From Argopecten irradians (taxonomy: Eukaryota > Mollusca > Bivalvia > Pectinida > Pectinidae): a stretch of 64,000 nt of DNA. Shown piece after piece: positions 12,057 to 25,700 of the stretch (its first letter is position 1; every line of letters starts with the position of its first letter). Made by a program: the position numbers and the translations under genes. The stretch covers positions 27,635,351 through 27,699,350 of the forward strand of contig NC_091137.1 in assembly GCF_041381155.1 (NCBI RefSeq), in the 5' to 3' direction. The notes beneath the pieces were generated by a model that was not told where the DNA came from, made no database searches, and worked only from the letters and a program-made list of their open reading frames with translations.

Positions 12057-15000
12057 ATGAAGACCAGAACAAACTGTTTGACACGAAGAGTATGGACATC
12101 ACTTATACCTTGTATCTTCATCGCATTCCTAGTAGTTTTTGTCGGTGAGTTAATTACATTTGTATTGTGATGATATGGTTATGCTATATATAAACAAAAT
12201 TGATTTAACAGTTAGCTCATTATCCTCTTTTATGTAACATTATACGATCTACCTTTCCAAATCTATGGAAAATACATATTTGTGCCATATCTCCATAAGA
12301 TAAAAATATATGTTCAGATTGATCCTATAAATTATCTCCATATTCATTTTCTTTGAAACCGTTACGCCGTAATATCAATATATATTAACCAATTAGAATC
12401 GACTTTACAGATGGCGATGTCAGTTTTTGCTTTATGGGCTGATTTTAAGCCAATGGAAATGCTTGTTATATGCATAGGCATATTGAACTATTCTGTATTG
12501 TTCTTTTTGAAATAATTGAGTTACCTTTTTGTCCTACCGTTCTATCTCTACCGTTTAAAAAAATCTGAAGTACAGTCATTTCCCTAATGCAAACAATTAT
12601 GATAATTGATATACCATGCTTATTGTTATTAACGTTTTATGGTAATTATGGAAAAGGATCATCTATGCATATCATAAGAAGAAATAATTAGCTTTTGCAT
12701 GTATATGAAATTGATCTTTTGTTACATTTCAGCCTTCACTGGACATACAATAAAACATACAATCACTTCATTTAGCAAAAGCAAGCTAGAAAAATTAATT
12801 AAAGTCAAGTCGCATACAAACAAAATACATAATTTAATTGTTGTTAACAGCGTTTCCAACACGAAACAGAGACAACTGAGAAAGATTGCCGATATACAGC
12901 AGGAGTTAGAAGTTTTAGATGACAAAGCAATTTTAGTACCACAAAGAAAAGGTCCATTTATTAAAGGTACAATAAAATATATTACAAAATATGAACCAGG
13001 CAGTATTCCTAACACAAAAATTCAAAACATAATAGAACGTAAAGCCAAAATAAAAATGAATGACAGAGACATTGTTTCTTCAGTGAAAGTTTCCAAAATA
13101 ACTAGTGATATATCTAAAGGCTCTCTATCCCTACATGGCAATCAACAAAATTACACGAATTTTGGAAATCCCGAGGAGACGGCTAACTCACATCGCATGG
13201 GTAATCATACCGATAGCAATGTCGGCCGTATAACGAATTCACGACAGGCTATCGGGAAGACGGGAAATGATGTATTATCTGGAGAAACAAACCGTACGTA
13301 TTATGCTGGATTAATCATCTTTTAACATTTTCCCATACTGTACAATTGAATTTTATTTCTAGTGATCTTTCTAATATTGGTTATACCTAATAGCATTATA
13401 CTGCATAATTTACCCCAGGCTGTAGGTGATCATTTACTATAAGATATCATTAGGTACGTATTCATTCAAGAAGAGTCTCCATTTTTCTTCGATTCCAATA
13501 ATTTATATTTTAACTGAAAGTTCATTAAATCATAAGTAGACATATGTGTCCTTTCCAATATAATGACATATATGACATGAAAAGCAAAATTATATTGATA
13601 AGGTATGTTTGTAAAAAGATACTAATTTTAATTAATGTGGATAATCAATCAATATGTATATGCAATGATGACTTATTTATGGTGTTGTTCCTAAGCAATG
13701 AAATACCCAATTTCAACATTAGTATTACAATATCTGTCGAGAAAGGCTTTGAACATAGAATTATTTTAAAACAAAACATGCCTTCAACTTGGAGTGGATA
13801 ACGTGAATACCCAAAATTCATTATTTAATGAAAATGGTGCAGGTCGAACCCGGCCTGGTTTGTCCTGTGGCGATCCTTTATAGTATTTGCTATCTTTATA
13901 GAAAAGTACACATAGTTTTTACACACAAGTGATATTAATATTACAACAACCGGTGCCTATCATTATGCCTATATAAGACAAAATAACAGAATAAATTCTG
14001 GAGAATTCAAATGTTGTTTTTTCCGTATGATTGCATTTTATATATCACCATTACAGAAACTATTGGATATACCATTAACGTTTTTCACAGTCAAATGCAT
14101 ATATACATATATCTACATACATTAGATGTCTCAAAGAATGAGTTTATGTACTTTGTTATTGTATTTTTACTTAAGGTACTGTGACATTTACTTTCTTTTT
14201 ATAACGACGAAACAGATTCACGAGACATTTGTGACCGTTATAGCTCTGATATACCTATGTGATATAATGTCTGGACATGGAATAATAACAGATGATTATG
14301 CATTGGTAACATCTATGTAGCACACGATCAGTACAGTTCAGTAATTGGCTTTTATGATATTACATGATTTGTCAGCAGTGACTGAAATCTACCTACTAAC
14401 CCAGGTTATGATAAAATAACTCGGATTGCACTATCATCCAACATACAACGTTCCTATCATCAAAGAGAGAACGGAGATGTTTGATAAATAGTCTTCAAAT
14501 CTTGTTCCTGTCTGTCAGGTGGAGGCTAACCATTGGATTGTTTTTTATTTGACGTAATGTTTGAATCTTAATTAATATAATTTACAATTAGCCGTAAACA
14601 ATACAATACACATCAGAACAAAATACGACTACATTAAATATCACATACCAGGTATATTTAGTCTATGTGTCTGATTTACATACTTTGCGTTACAGCTCAA
14701 ACAGTTGTGCTCCTGTTGACCTATCTCCGAAGCGGGTCAACCCTTACAGCTGACATTATACAACAGGTTCCAGGAGTGTTCTACGCTTACGAACCATTAA
14801 AGCGTTACGTAGCAAATGATACCGGATATTTATCATTGGATGGGATTTGTTCCATGAATAATTTAACCTGCAGGTAAATGTATTTATACATCTTAAAGAA
14901 GTGTGAGTTATAAAATAAACAATACATGTATGACAAGTATATGCACTGTGTATTTAAGCAAAACAAAATCTTTCCAATCGAAAGGTGTGAAAATCAATTT

Positions 15001-16017
15001 GTGATCATCTTCTAATGGGTAGTTCCTTATATGGTAAAATGATCCCAATTAAATTAAAAGCAAATGTGACGAAAAAAGAATACAAAATTACTTCCATCCG
15101 GTTATAATTAAATAGCTAATCATATTTGCATGATGAAACAAGAAATAAAATGTTTATGCATTTACATTTTTTTGAGAAAAATGTGATGTTTAGTAACCAT
15201 ACCGTCGGTTTTTTTCCATCTTTTCAGACAACCTGTGCTACTCTCCGAACTACCGCAGGCATTTGTAGAAGATATAGTACGTTATTATGGATGTGATCTG
15301 CAACATCTAACAGGAAACTTCCTTTGGAGTCAAAGCAGTAGTTCGGTGAAGCAATACAAAGACTGCATCCGTGCCACAACACAACTCAAAGCAGATTCTC
15401 AGTTTTGTTTAAATCAGTGCGTAAGGTCGACAAGATACTTAAAAACCATTCGTCTCTCTATGGATGTTGTGGAGATATTAATGAAAATAATTCCGAAATT
15501 AAAAGTGGTCCACTTACTCCGCGATCCACGTGGAATGATTTATTCAAGAAAACGCGGAGGATTTGTAAAGAAGTGGATGTCCATGACAACAGTAGCCCAA
15601 TCAGTATGTCGGAGGTTTGAAAGAGACATCGAGATAGCAGCTAAACTAAGACGGATATATCCAGGACGACTGAAGACATATTTGTATGAACAAATTGCCG
15701 AGCATCCTAAAATAGCCTCCACGAGTTTATTCAAATTCCTAAGTTTGACAGCTCCGTCAGATTTTGATGCATGGTTACATCATCACACTGCCGCAGGATT
15801 ACAAGGTCATTATTATGGAACAGTTCGACCGAATTCTACGGTTACCGCCAACAATTGGAGACTGCGTATGCCATACAGTGAAGTCAGGGAAATTGACAAT
15901 GAATGTTCAAAATTTTATAATTACACTGGAATTCTTAAAGCTGAATATGAACATTTACTCAGAGATTTGACTTTGCAATTGCGTATACCTAGCCCAGAAT
16001 TCGGAGATTTTCTGTAG
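12057..16017 (+). CDS. Carbohydrate sulfotransferase (CHST family), complete four-exon gene, type II Golgi membrane enzyme
   Basis: Exons 12057-12144, 12733-13293, 14696-14873 and 15228-16017 join in phase (1, 1, 2) at GT-AG borders to give 538 residues. Exon 1 encodes a short basic tail and a hydrophobic signal anchor (SLIPCIFIAFLVVFV, about residues 15-29). Exon 2 is a 187-codon basic stem with NxS/T sequons and no homology I recognise. Exon 3 has the 5'-PAPS motif TYLRSGST (about residues 225-232). Exon 4 has the 3'-phosphate motif LLRDPRGM (about 372-379) and the conserved C-terminal W...V..I...C pattern. Expected role: PAPS-dependent sulfation of glycans in the Golgi lumen. The nearest named relatives I can recall are the CHST1-7 group; acceptor sugar is unknown. 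Its last exon is exactly 790 bases, as in the neighbour at 1488-2277. Confidence 0.92.
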
Positions 16018-16113
16018 TACAAAATCCTTTTTTTGTTTGTTATCTTTTAAAAATATTGTCATTTCGTTGTGCATTTTATGTCAAAGAATCTTATTTTTGT
16101 TGTGTTACATCAA

Positions 16114-16119
16114 AATAAA
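16114..16119 (+). promoter_or_regulatory. Poly(A) signal of the complete sulfotransferase gene
   Basis: The first AATAAA downstream of the stop at 16015-16017, about 100 bases into the 3' UTR. Confidence 0.5.
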
Positions 16120-18590
16120 CGAACACTTTTGTGCGTTTCCTTTTTATATTTGAAACTGTTTTATATCGTAAATTATAGAGTCACTTTTTATTACCATGCA
16201 TCTGCAATTCATGCTGACCTAAAATGACAAAATTTCCGTGTAAGAAAAGTATTTTATGTTCTTAAGGGTCAGTTCAAGAACGACGGAATTTAATTCAAGA
16301 AGGAAATGGAATAAACACGATAACCTCCGCACTAACCGTTCTATCTAACAATTTGTTTTAGTTGTGAAATCTTCACTTTCATGCGTTTAAAATATAATAA
16401 ACACGAACTTTTAACCTCGCCTACACACTTATTAACCGAGACAAATTAATTTAATTCTTTAATTCTGTTCTTTGACAAGTAACGAATGAGAATACATGCA
16501 TGAACAATTTTTAATTTAGGGCATCTGACAAGTTAACATTAAATATTTAGTCATTCTGTACGTCTCCAATGTATACATGTAAATTTCTTTACGGCTGGTC
16601 TCACTAATCTCATCAAATCAATGTGTATATCACCAGGTCTGTACAAACAACGTTTTTATTCACCAGAGGTAATTTTATATCTCTGTTTTATTACCTTTAA
16701 CACTGATGGCCATATCAGAATATGAAGGTTTCTTTGTGGCGATGAGCGAAAACAAAAAATGACCAATGTCACTGGTTGGCCACTTTTTATAATGACCTCG
16801 ATATAGCAGCGGAAATGTAGGGGTCAACGGTAGATTGTCGACTAACTTCTAATCCCTATGACCCTTAAAAAGGTAAATTTACATACATATTGGCGACGTT
16901 CATAATTAATCATTTAATCACACAGTCGATTCAAGTACCATTTAGTGGCTTTTTTCTTGTTCGTGTAATTTTGGACACTTTCGTTTCGAGTTTGATGCGA
17001 TATTTCTACCTGGTGGTCCTACCTTCAATAGCCAGTCTCTTACCGCAATGCATCGCATACCTTTTCTAGTATAACAAGTAATGTATTCCGAACTTCTAGT
17101 ATAACAAGTAATCTTTTCACGACTTCTAAAAAACATTTTATTTCTTCCAAACTTCTAATATAGCAAGTAATTTCTTCCTCACTTCTATTGTATCAAGTAA
17201 TTTCTTCCTCACTTCTATTGTATCAAGTAATCTCTTCCTGACTTCTAGTGTAACAAGTCATCTTTTCCTAACTTTTAGTAAACAAGTAAAATTTTCCTAA
17301 TTTCTAGTATAACAAGTTATTTATTCCTAACATATATCATATCAAGTAATCTCTTTCTGACTTCTAGTATCACTAGTAATCTTTTCTTAACTTCTAGTAT
17401 AACAAGTAATCTCTTCCTGACTTCTAGTATAACAAGTAAAATTTTCCTAACTTCTAGTATGACAATTTATCTCTTCTTAACTTTATGCAATTATGGGGTA
17501 GCTGTCATTTGATGCATTTTGACTTGACTTTCATGATCAACACAAACTTTTAAACAAAAAATGACAAATAAACATTATAATATTCTATTGCTTGAATACT
17601 TTTATTAGCATACATGCAGATCAAATTTTGTTTATGACTCGGAGTAATGAAATTCTATAGGTAAAATGTGCTTTATGGAAGTAAAACTATTGTTCCATGT
17701 AAACTGTAAGTTGACACATGATTTGCCCTATCATAGATTGAAATCTGTTCAGGAAATACCGACCTACCATAACTGACCTAATCCGACAAAAGAACTTAAC
17801 TTGAAAAATCAACTAATACATTGCCTTAATTCACATTAATCAGGAGATATGACGAGCGCAATCATGTATAAACGCTAGACTCCGTGCGTGGAAAGCATTA
17901 ACGTTTTCAAGTCGTTAAAAACACTGCATTCATACGTATGCCATACTACCCATGGAATAAAGAGAGAAGCAATGACTAAAGTTTGAAGTCGATATAATGT
18001 ATACACGTTAGAAATAATTATCTTTTTGTAACAGTCCCTTTTATTTGGTTGCTATGGTGACATCAGTATTGCTAAAAGATATTTTCCATACATTTGAAAA
18101 TACATGGGCTGTTTACCAATATTGTTGATGCAAAAGAGTGAAAAATCATTTTGAAACGAATTACTGAATTTCCGTGAGAGCTAATAATCTTTGGAGTAAA
18201 GGGGTTAAAGCAGTATATCTTTATTTTGTATGGTTTATATTGCGACGAAATATTTGTCGGGCAACCCCTACAAAAATCTGTAACGCCATCATATAATCGA
18301 CATGGACCATTTTCAACACAAGGCATTCATTTTGTGTAACTTGACCATTACGGGATTTTGTAACTGAAGTATTAAAATTATTTGGTACATTCAGGTCCAA
18401 GTATACTGCATTGTATAATTTGTCACAAGAAGCTACGTATTGTCTTAGATTTTTTATCAGATACAATTCATCAGTGTCGGAAGGGGTAAAACAAAGCGAT
18501 TCTGTCATGATAGAGCTTCTTGGCGTAACTCATTATAACAAAAAATAATGAAGAATGAGAAATATAAACAAAATCTGCGTTATCACTGCA
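16120..18590. other. Intergenic stretch between the convergent sulfotransferase and CEP70 genes
   Basis: Holds the 30-bp minisatellite at 17061-17483. A 95-codon minus-strand ORF at 18221-18508 starts MTESLCFTPSDTDELYLIKN and has protein-like composition. I know no relative, and it overlaps a second ORF in another frame, so it remains a possibility only. Nothing else is recognised. Confidence 0.45.
17061..17483. repeat. Degenerate 30-bp minisatellite, about 14 copies
   Basis: Repeats of a unit containing CTTCTAGTATAACAAGTAAT followed by C/T-rich sequence such as CTCTTCCTGA. Copies differ at many sites and the period is 29-32 bases. Non-coding. Confidence 0.85.
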
Positions 18591-18596
18591 TTTATT
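18591..18596 (-). promoter_or_regulatory. CEP70: Candidate CEP70 poly(A) signal
   Basis: The first canonical AATAAA on the minus strand beyond the CEP70 stop codon (19774-19776) that I find. It would imply a 3' UTR of about 1.2 kb. Variant hexamers nearer the stop cannot be excluded. Confidence 0.35.
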
Positions 18597-19773
18597 TTAA
18601 TACAGGCAAAGCATCATATAAATATACAAATTATTTACAAATTAACGCAGTAACAATCTTCCTAGATGAATGAATATAAATACAGCTTATTTACATATTA
18701 ATAATGTACAGACATAGACAATATGGTGCCTAAATACAAAAGCAATGCCTAAGAAACTTTGGCAGGCTAAGACTAATGAAAGCAACACGTGATAGAACGT
18801 TAGCTGATGAGAATGCACTACACAGTGATATTCATAAAGTCAATAAGTGTACTCAAAGTATCACCAGAAAATATCATGATTTTAAACGGCCTACATTTTC
18901 TTAAAACTTAAAATGTAATATCCGCTGTCTAATTTCCCACGCCAAAGTTTAAAGGCAACTACAAACGGATCGCGACAACTCATATCGCTGTCTAGGTAGC
19001 TAAATCATAGTGTTGACTATTTCGATTTAAGTTAACTAATTTAAAGGCTACTCAACAAAATCTCGTTTGGAAAGTAATGTCACCGATTTCGATAGATTTG
19101 TAAGCATCACTAATTTACACAGCATCTGAAACGTACCTTCTCGATAGTGGGGATATTTGTAGGCAAAATCAGGATCCTAAATCCCTATCTGGCGAAAAGT
19201 TATCGAGATGTTTTCTTTTGCATATTTTCTTAGAAACGATGTCATCTTAACATAAAACATAACTTGACTGAATACAACACATATGACATACTTTGACAGA
19301 TAAAAACTTACAACATAAAATTTTAACTTGGACGTTAAAATCTAGCGTATCATTTAATTAAATGCATAGCAATTGTTACCAAAACCATCAATTAACTGTC
19401 ATTAAAAATTTATATTGAATACACTCTCAACGTCTTATATACACATGAAGTTAGTTTCAAAGTACAGATGTATAATCAGGAAATAACTATAGACAGTTTT
19501 AATTTTAATATGTGTTTAAGATATCAATAAATTAACGATAAAATATTCATGATAAAAATCTTCAATATCATGCAAACTACATCCATTGCATGTTTTTTAC
19601 AAACTTATATTATAATTAAATTACAGCTTTACTCCTCAAAGAAATAACATGTTAACTGCTGCCTTACAATGGACGGGGAAATAAGGTCTATATACTGTAT
19701 TTCACTCAGGAACAGTGTGTCTTTCCTCAGAAGTGCTTAGTTTGTTTTGCTTGAAATATTAACTTGGTCAAGT

Positions 19774-22700
19774 TCAGCTGGACAACAGTTTCAGGGCTCG
19801 TACTGCAGGAATGACTTGGTCCAGTCGCTGTATGTCTACAAATAGCAAGCACCATGCAGTCACCATTACCACTCTTCATATTAGCAGTTATCATTATATC
19901 GATGTATATTATGTATAATATTAATTATGTATATTCATTCTCTACAAAGAAGCGTATATTCTGATTTAGAATTTGATATTATATAAGACATCAAAAGATT
20001 GTTAATTTATTCTAACTTACCTAATATATCCATGAGCTTGTTCATTATTTCTTTGAATGCAGGGAAGAAATTTTTATGCTCATCTAACCTTCGGATCACT
20101 CTATAAATGAGGAGTAAAATAAAAGTAAGGTATTTTCAACCCATTTTGATAGGAAATCGCAAAACATTCATACTAATCATCATCTAAAATGGTGATTAAG
20201 GAGATTTACACATTTACGCTTTCTTTATACTATTCATGCAACTCTTTAAGTAATATTTATCAAAAGAAAAGAAACTAACAGTTGCCAAAAATTGAAAACT
20301 AAGTACAGAATGTTCTAGCAAAGATTTTGACCCTACCCGTTCAATAATTATTAACTTTACAAGAGTTTAATTATAATTACAGAGATAACTATTAATACTA
20401 ACTACTAAATTCTAAGTTCCTAATTCCATATGTGCGGAATATGAAAATGTATATAATACATGCATTCTATCTGTCAGTAAGTTACAGCTATTCTGCAAAC
20501 CTATATTCAAAACATACCTATTGATTTAATTTACCAACTCGGCGAATTCGATAACAAATACCGTCTTGGCAGGAGAAATAGTACGTTGGGAAGCTTGAAA
20601 TGAACTGAACGGATGAATGACAAAGCGTCAGCCTTACCAAATTAAAGGATCAAATGAAGTTAAAGAAAATACAAATAATTCGTGTACTTTTTAATTATCA
20701 GTTATCCTTATATTGGTTTGGCGGCTAGTTTATCATAGAAGGTCGTATTTTATAACTGCAAAAACGTCTTTAAAATCAAGGATGCAACTCATGTAACCCA
20801 AAGAAATATTTAATAAGAAAGGAATTCCCCAATTTGCCTTATTTTCATATAACTAAATTAATGATAATACGTATTAGTATGGACAAGTGTAAGTTTACAG
20901 GATAGCACTGCCCATCAATCAACAGAATAAGTCGGATGCTAATTAGGAGATTCTTGTAAAATCACAGGTGCCATATCTGCTCTGCATTAAAAAGTCCTCA
21001 TTAATCACGTACATCCGACTTGTGAGGTCATCTTTATAATTATTTGTGTCACTGACAAAAATATCTATTTTTTGTGTAATTATCATTGTGACATAACATT
21101 ACATCAATAACCAATACTTCATTTTATTAGAAAATTATCCTACTGTGTATACATAATCTATATTTAAGTTTTACCAGAAATGTGTGATAGAGAATGATAA
21201 TCCTTTATTGACTTCATGAATTAAGATACCTAGATAAATAACACTTAAGCCTTTATATTTTGTATCTGAATAATGAAGATTTCTTGACAAAGAAGGTCCC
21301 AGCTCTTATATCTTGTGGCATTAAATCGTTAAATTAATGTAACATTTTTGCTTATTCTCAGAGCCCTACTATTTGTAGAAATAAACAGTATTTTCGTGTA
21401 CTGTTAACCACTTTCTTTTCGTAAGATACAAAAGTTAGCACAATTTCTTGAGGGAGAGAGTTCATAACCTAAATAACATATTTTGCGAATAATTGTATAG
21501 ACGCAATTTCGAAATGCAATTATATACTAGAGTTGTCAAACCGGTCGGAATTTGCTAACCGGTTATTCGGAAAATCTTCCAATCGAGTAACCGGTTAAAC
21601 TTAACATTGCAATAAAGAACAACAATTTAAGAAGCTGTTATACATAACAAAATTAATCATTTAATGTATTTGCGCTACAGCTTTAGGTAACAACCGAGAC
21701 CATCTCGCGAAATGACGGACATGTTTTACACAGTATCTTATAAAATGTACTTAATAACTACATCAATATAATGTTAATGTTACTGAAAATGTCTCATGTA
21801 AACTTTAAGAATCAAAGTTACCTTGCATAATTTTGCATTATAAGATATAACGAATCCATGCCCTGAAGTACTTCAGGGAATAAAACCTACACCAGATTAG
21901 AAGTTTAATGTTGTAAGTGTAGGATAGTCTACGACCACTATATATCTTAAAACTAATTAACCAGAAGTTAATGAAATCATTTCACCATTTATGCTTACAT
22001 TAATGGTTTCAAAATACCACTTAAGTAAAGACTTCATACAGTTAGGCTAAGATAGATCCCTCACCAATTAATCAAACATGTATTTTATAAACTTATAACG
22101 ATTACAGGTTGATGATAATGATCCTAGAGATGAATAATTATATATGTTAATATAAACTGTAGAAAAAATGAAATTATGTTCATGTATGCAAATTTATATA
22201 ATTAAACCTTTGTTAAACATTCATCGTTCCTGTTGCATAGTTTTTAATATACATGTATTGATATATCATCAGCATAATGAAAGATATCTGATATGTGATG
22301 TACCATGCACATACTACTAGAGAAATAATAAAACGCTTGTATAATGTATTAATATAAACATTAAATAGATGAATAACGTGGAAATGTAATCCCAGTTACT
22401 AAACAAATCTTATGAACAGGGATCTTATAATATAAACACTACATGTACGTATCATATAAATAGCAGCTACGAAGATCAATTTCTCGTATATTTTAGCATT
22501 AATGTGATAACCACATATACTTTGTCTATACAATTTAATTATCAATGGCACACATGAACACGATAAGATTTGTCTTTTGGCCGTCATTTAATCCTTTAAC
22601 AGATTAATGTGTCTATAAACATCGTATGTATGGCTTATACAATACGTTACTTGAACTACATGGTCTGACTACAATAGACAGATGTTCTTATCTTAGAAAT

Positions 22701-25700
22701 AATGAGTGTGAAGTCGTTGGGTCGATATGAAGCCATCGGTTCTAATGAGAATATATTCATTGTTACGTGATAATTTCATGACAAAATTGTGTTACTCCCA
22801 AAATCAAATGATCTCGCAATGGAAGGAAAAACGCAGAAAACTTTCATTTTACAACACGTAATACAAATAACACGTAATACAAAAATGAAATCAACATGAA
22901 TAAATCTACTCCTTAGAGGACAATTGAAATTGATCACATGGTTTGTATCCCCTGTTTAAATCATAAAATATGATGAATGTCAATATAGATATATAATAGT
23001 TATGAATTTTAAAACTGATAAATTGTAAAACCTCTTGTTAACAAACTATAAACTTTTATGAATGAGAATATAATAAACTAACACTCCTTTGAGAATTCTC
23101 GTAATACCAATGAACGTCATGTCCGGGAAAAATAATAAGGTCAAATGAGGATTTGACTTAACAAGAACAAAACATACAACAAAGCAGCAGTGAAGAACTC
23201 TGGCCTCGTGTTTCAAATTGAATATATCTGGAAAGGATAGTGATTCAAAGTGAATTGTGTACGATAATAACCAATTGTCTTTCGTCAATTATGTTTAGCA
23301 TTGACAATAGAATCGTCCAAGTTATTTGAACATGTGACACAACAGCCGATCAGACCGACATAAAGATCGTCTGAATAATGCGCACGTTACAGCTTACCTT
23401 TATAAGTGAATCAAAATAATCACAAGACTGACAAAAGACACTCAAGACACTATGATGACATTTTTTGAAAATGAATTACCATATAGCAAAATACGAAATT
23501 TTGTTATAGTAGCAATAGTTTTGATTAATTAATCAGAGACCAACAAAACTAAACAAAACGCCAAATACGTGTAAATGAAAAGCTAATATTTCCTGTCCTG
23601 GAAGGGTAAAAAAGACCACCAACGAAATTCTAACAGCTCAATGATTTCCATATAAGTCAACACCTTGCCATAATAACCAATCCTTTGCATTCATATTAAG
23701 GTAATGTGTACTTTAAGAGTCACAAGCAATAAGTCAATCAACTCCCTTCAAGCCAAGACAACATATAGCATGTTTGGCTTAATCAGACTAGGGAGATGTA
23801 TGCAAGATTCCGTTCTGGCGGACACTTTCTACATGTCTTATGGTTCCGGGAAAATTTGGAGACATGTATTGCTGTTAAAAGTGGAATATACATTAGCACT
23901 AATTACAGTGAGCCGGACATGGAAAATACATGCATGTGGGTATCTGTATCACCAAATAAGAGTTTGTATATACTAAAAGTCAAAAGTATTCAAGGAACTT
24001 TTTGCATGCAAGTTGTGGAATTATGAAAGACTTCTGTGATTGTGATTCTCAACCTTCATCACATAACCTGATTTCTAGCTGTGCAAATATACAGGTAGCA
24101 TAAAATTATATAGATTAGATTACAAACTAAATTGATTTAAGAAAAGTGTATACTGCTTGTATTTTTATTGAGAATTTGTCAACATTGTTTCTTTATTGTA
24201 AACAATTCAATTTGATATAATTATTCTAGAAAAATATCAAATTTTTGACACACACAAAAATAGCATACAGAAAATTGAAACTTATTTCTATTTACTTTTT
24301 GAAACCAAATAAAAATGTATTCCAATTTTCATTCTGAAGCAAAATATATTCCAATTTTTGAGTGACAAATTAGAATTCAAATGAGTAATATTTAATTTTT
24401 TCATGTTCTAGGGAGCTTTCTGTTCAAAATTATATTTAATTTATCCGTGATTTTATTATTTCTCAGAGACAATACCAAGACCATTTAATAGGATTGTTTT
24501 CAATATTTTTCTCAAGAAAATAAACATCCATACAGTAATAAATTTAATTTGTGCAACAATTTGGTTATGTACATATTAATTAAATGCCATTTTCTTTTGA
24601 TGGTAAGTAAATGTAAGAAACATGCGTGATTCTCTTTAAAATAGCACAGCAGTATACATTTTTATATGGAAATAATATAAGAATAATCTATAATGAAATC
24701 AACAGAAGGACAATTACCCATTGTAATGACTCATGAATCTGTAGAGGAGGAATGAGGGAAAATGAGACAACAATATATAGTTAAGGAAGTGTACGTGGAC
24801 TATGTACTACCATAATCTCTCCAACATGTAATAATTCAGGGTCACAGTATATAATTATCTTCAGGTACTGTAAACCAAATTATCTTTATCATGATTAATA
24901 ATTAATTTTGTTTATGCCTTCAATCTCACTTTGACAATTTAATCCCATGCCGTATAAATAAGAATAAATGAGACTGATATTTACAGAAAACACAGACTTG
25001 AAAATATTTTTTTTGCGATTCGCACCTTAAATATATAAATGAATTAATCGTGAACAAAGATCATCTGGTTTACAGTAATTTTTTCACTAATAGTAGATAA
25101 ACTATGTAATATATTTGATCTTAAGTATAAGAGTGTTCTTTCACATTGATTACTTTTTGAAGGAGGTAGCAGATTCTATATACACACAGAATCATATAAT
25201 ATACACTCAGAGTATATATCAGTGCCAAACCAAATCCCACATTCAAATATGTAATTGTACCTCAAGATAGGTACTTCGAATTTAGAAAACAAAAATATTC
25301 ATCCGTAAAACATGTAAATCTCAAATATTTCAACATGTCTTAAATTGATTTCTATTTTTAGGTGAACATAAAAAAAAGAAAAAATATGAGTTAGAATTCA
25401 TGATTTGGAACAAAACGGAATTTCTTTTTCCAAATTATATGCTGAAATGACTTTTGACCAGCAACACTCTTAATTTTTCAACCCTTTGGAGATATCTCCA
25501 AAGGAAGTCTTGGTGTTACAAAAGAACTTACAAATAGGAAGTGCCTTATATAATGATTATGAGACTTTGGAATGTTGAATTGCTGATGGTATTTCTACTA
25601 CAAAAATATCTATTTAAAGGCCTGCAGTACCCAACTGATACACATTGATTACGTCAAGACCCTGCATTGAATAATAAAGGTAACTGATCACTTTCTCAAA

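Noticed and set aside
17061-17483. A CRISPR-like array
   Set aside because: Contiguous degenerate tandem units without spacers in a eukaryotic context.
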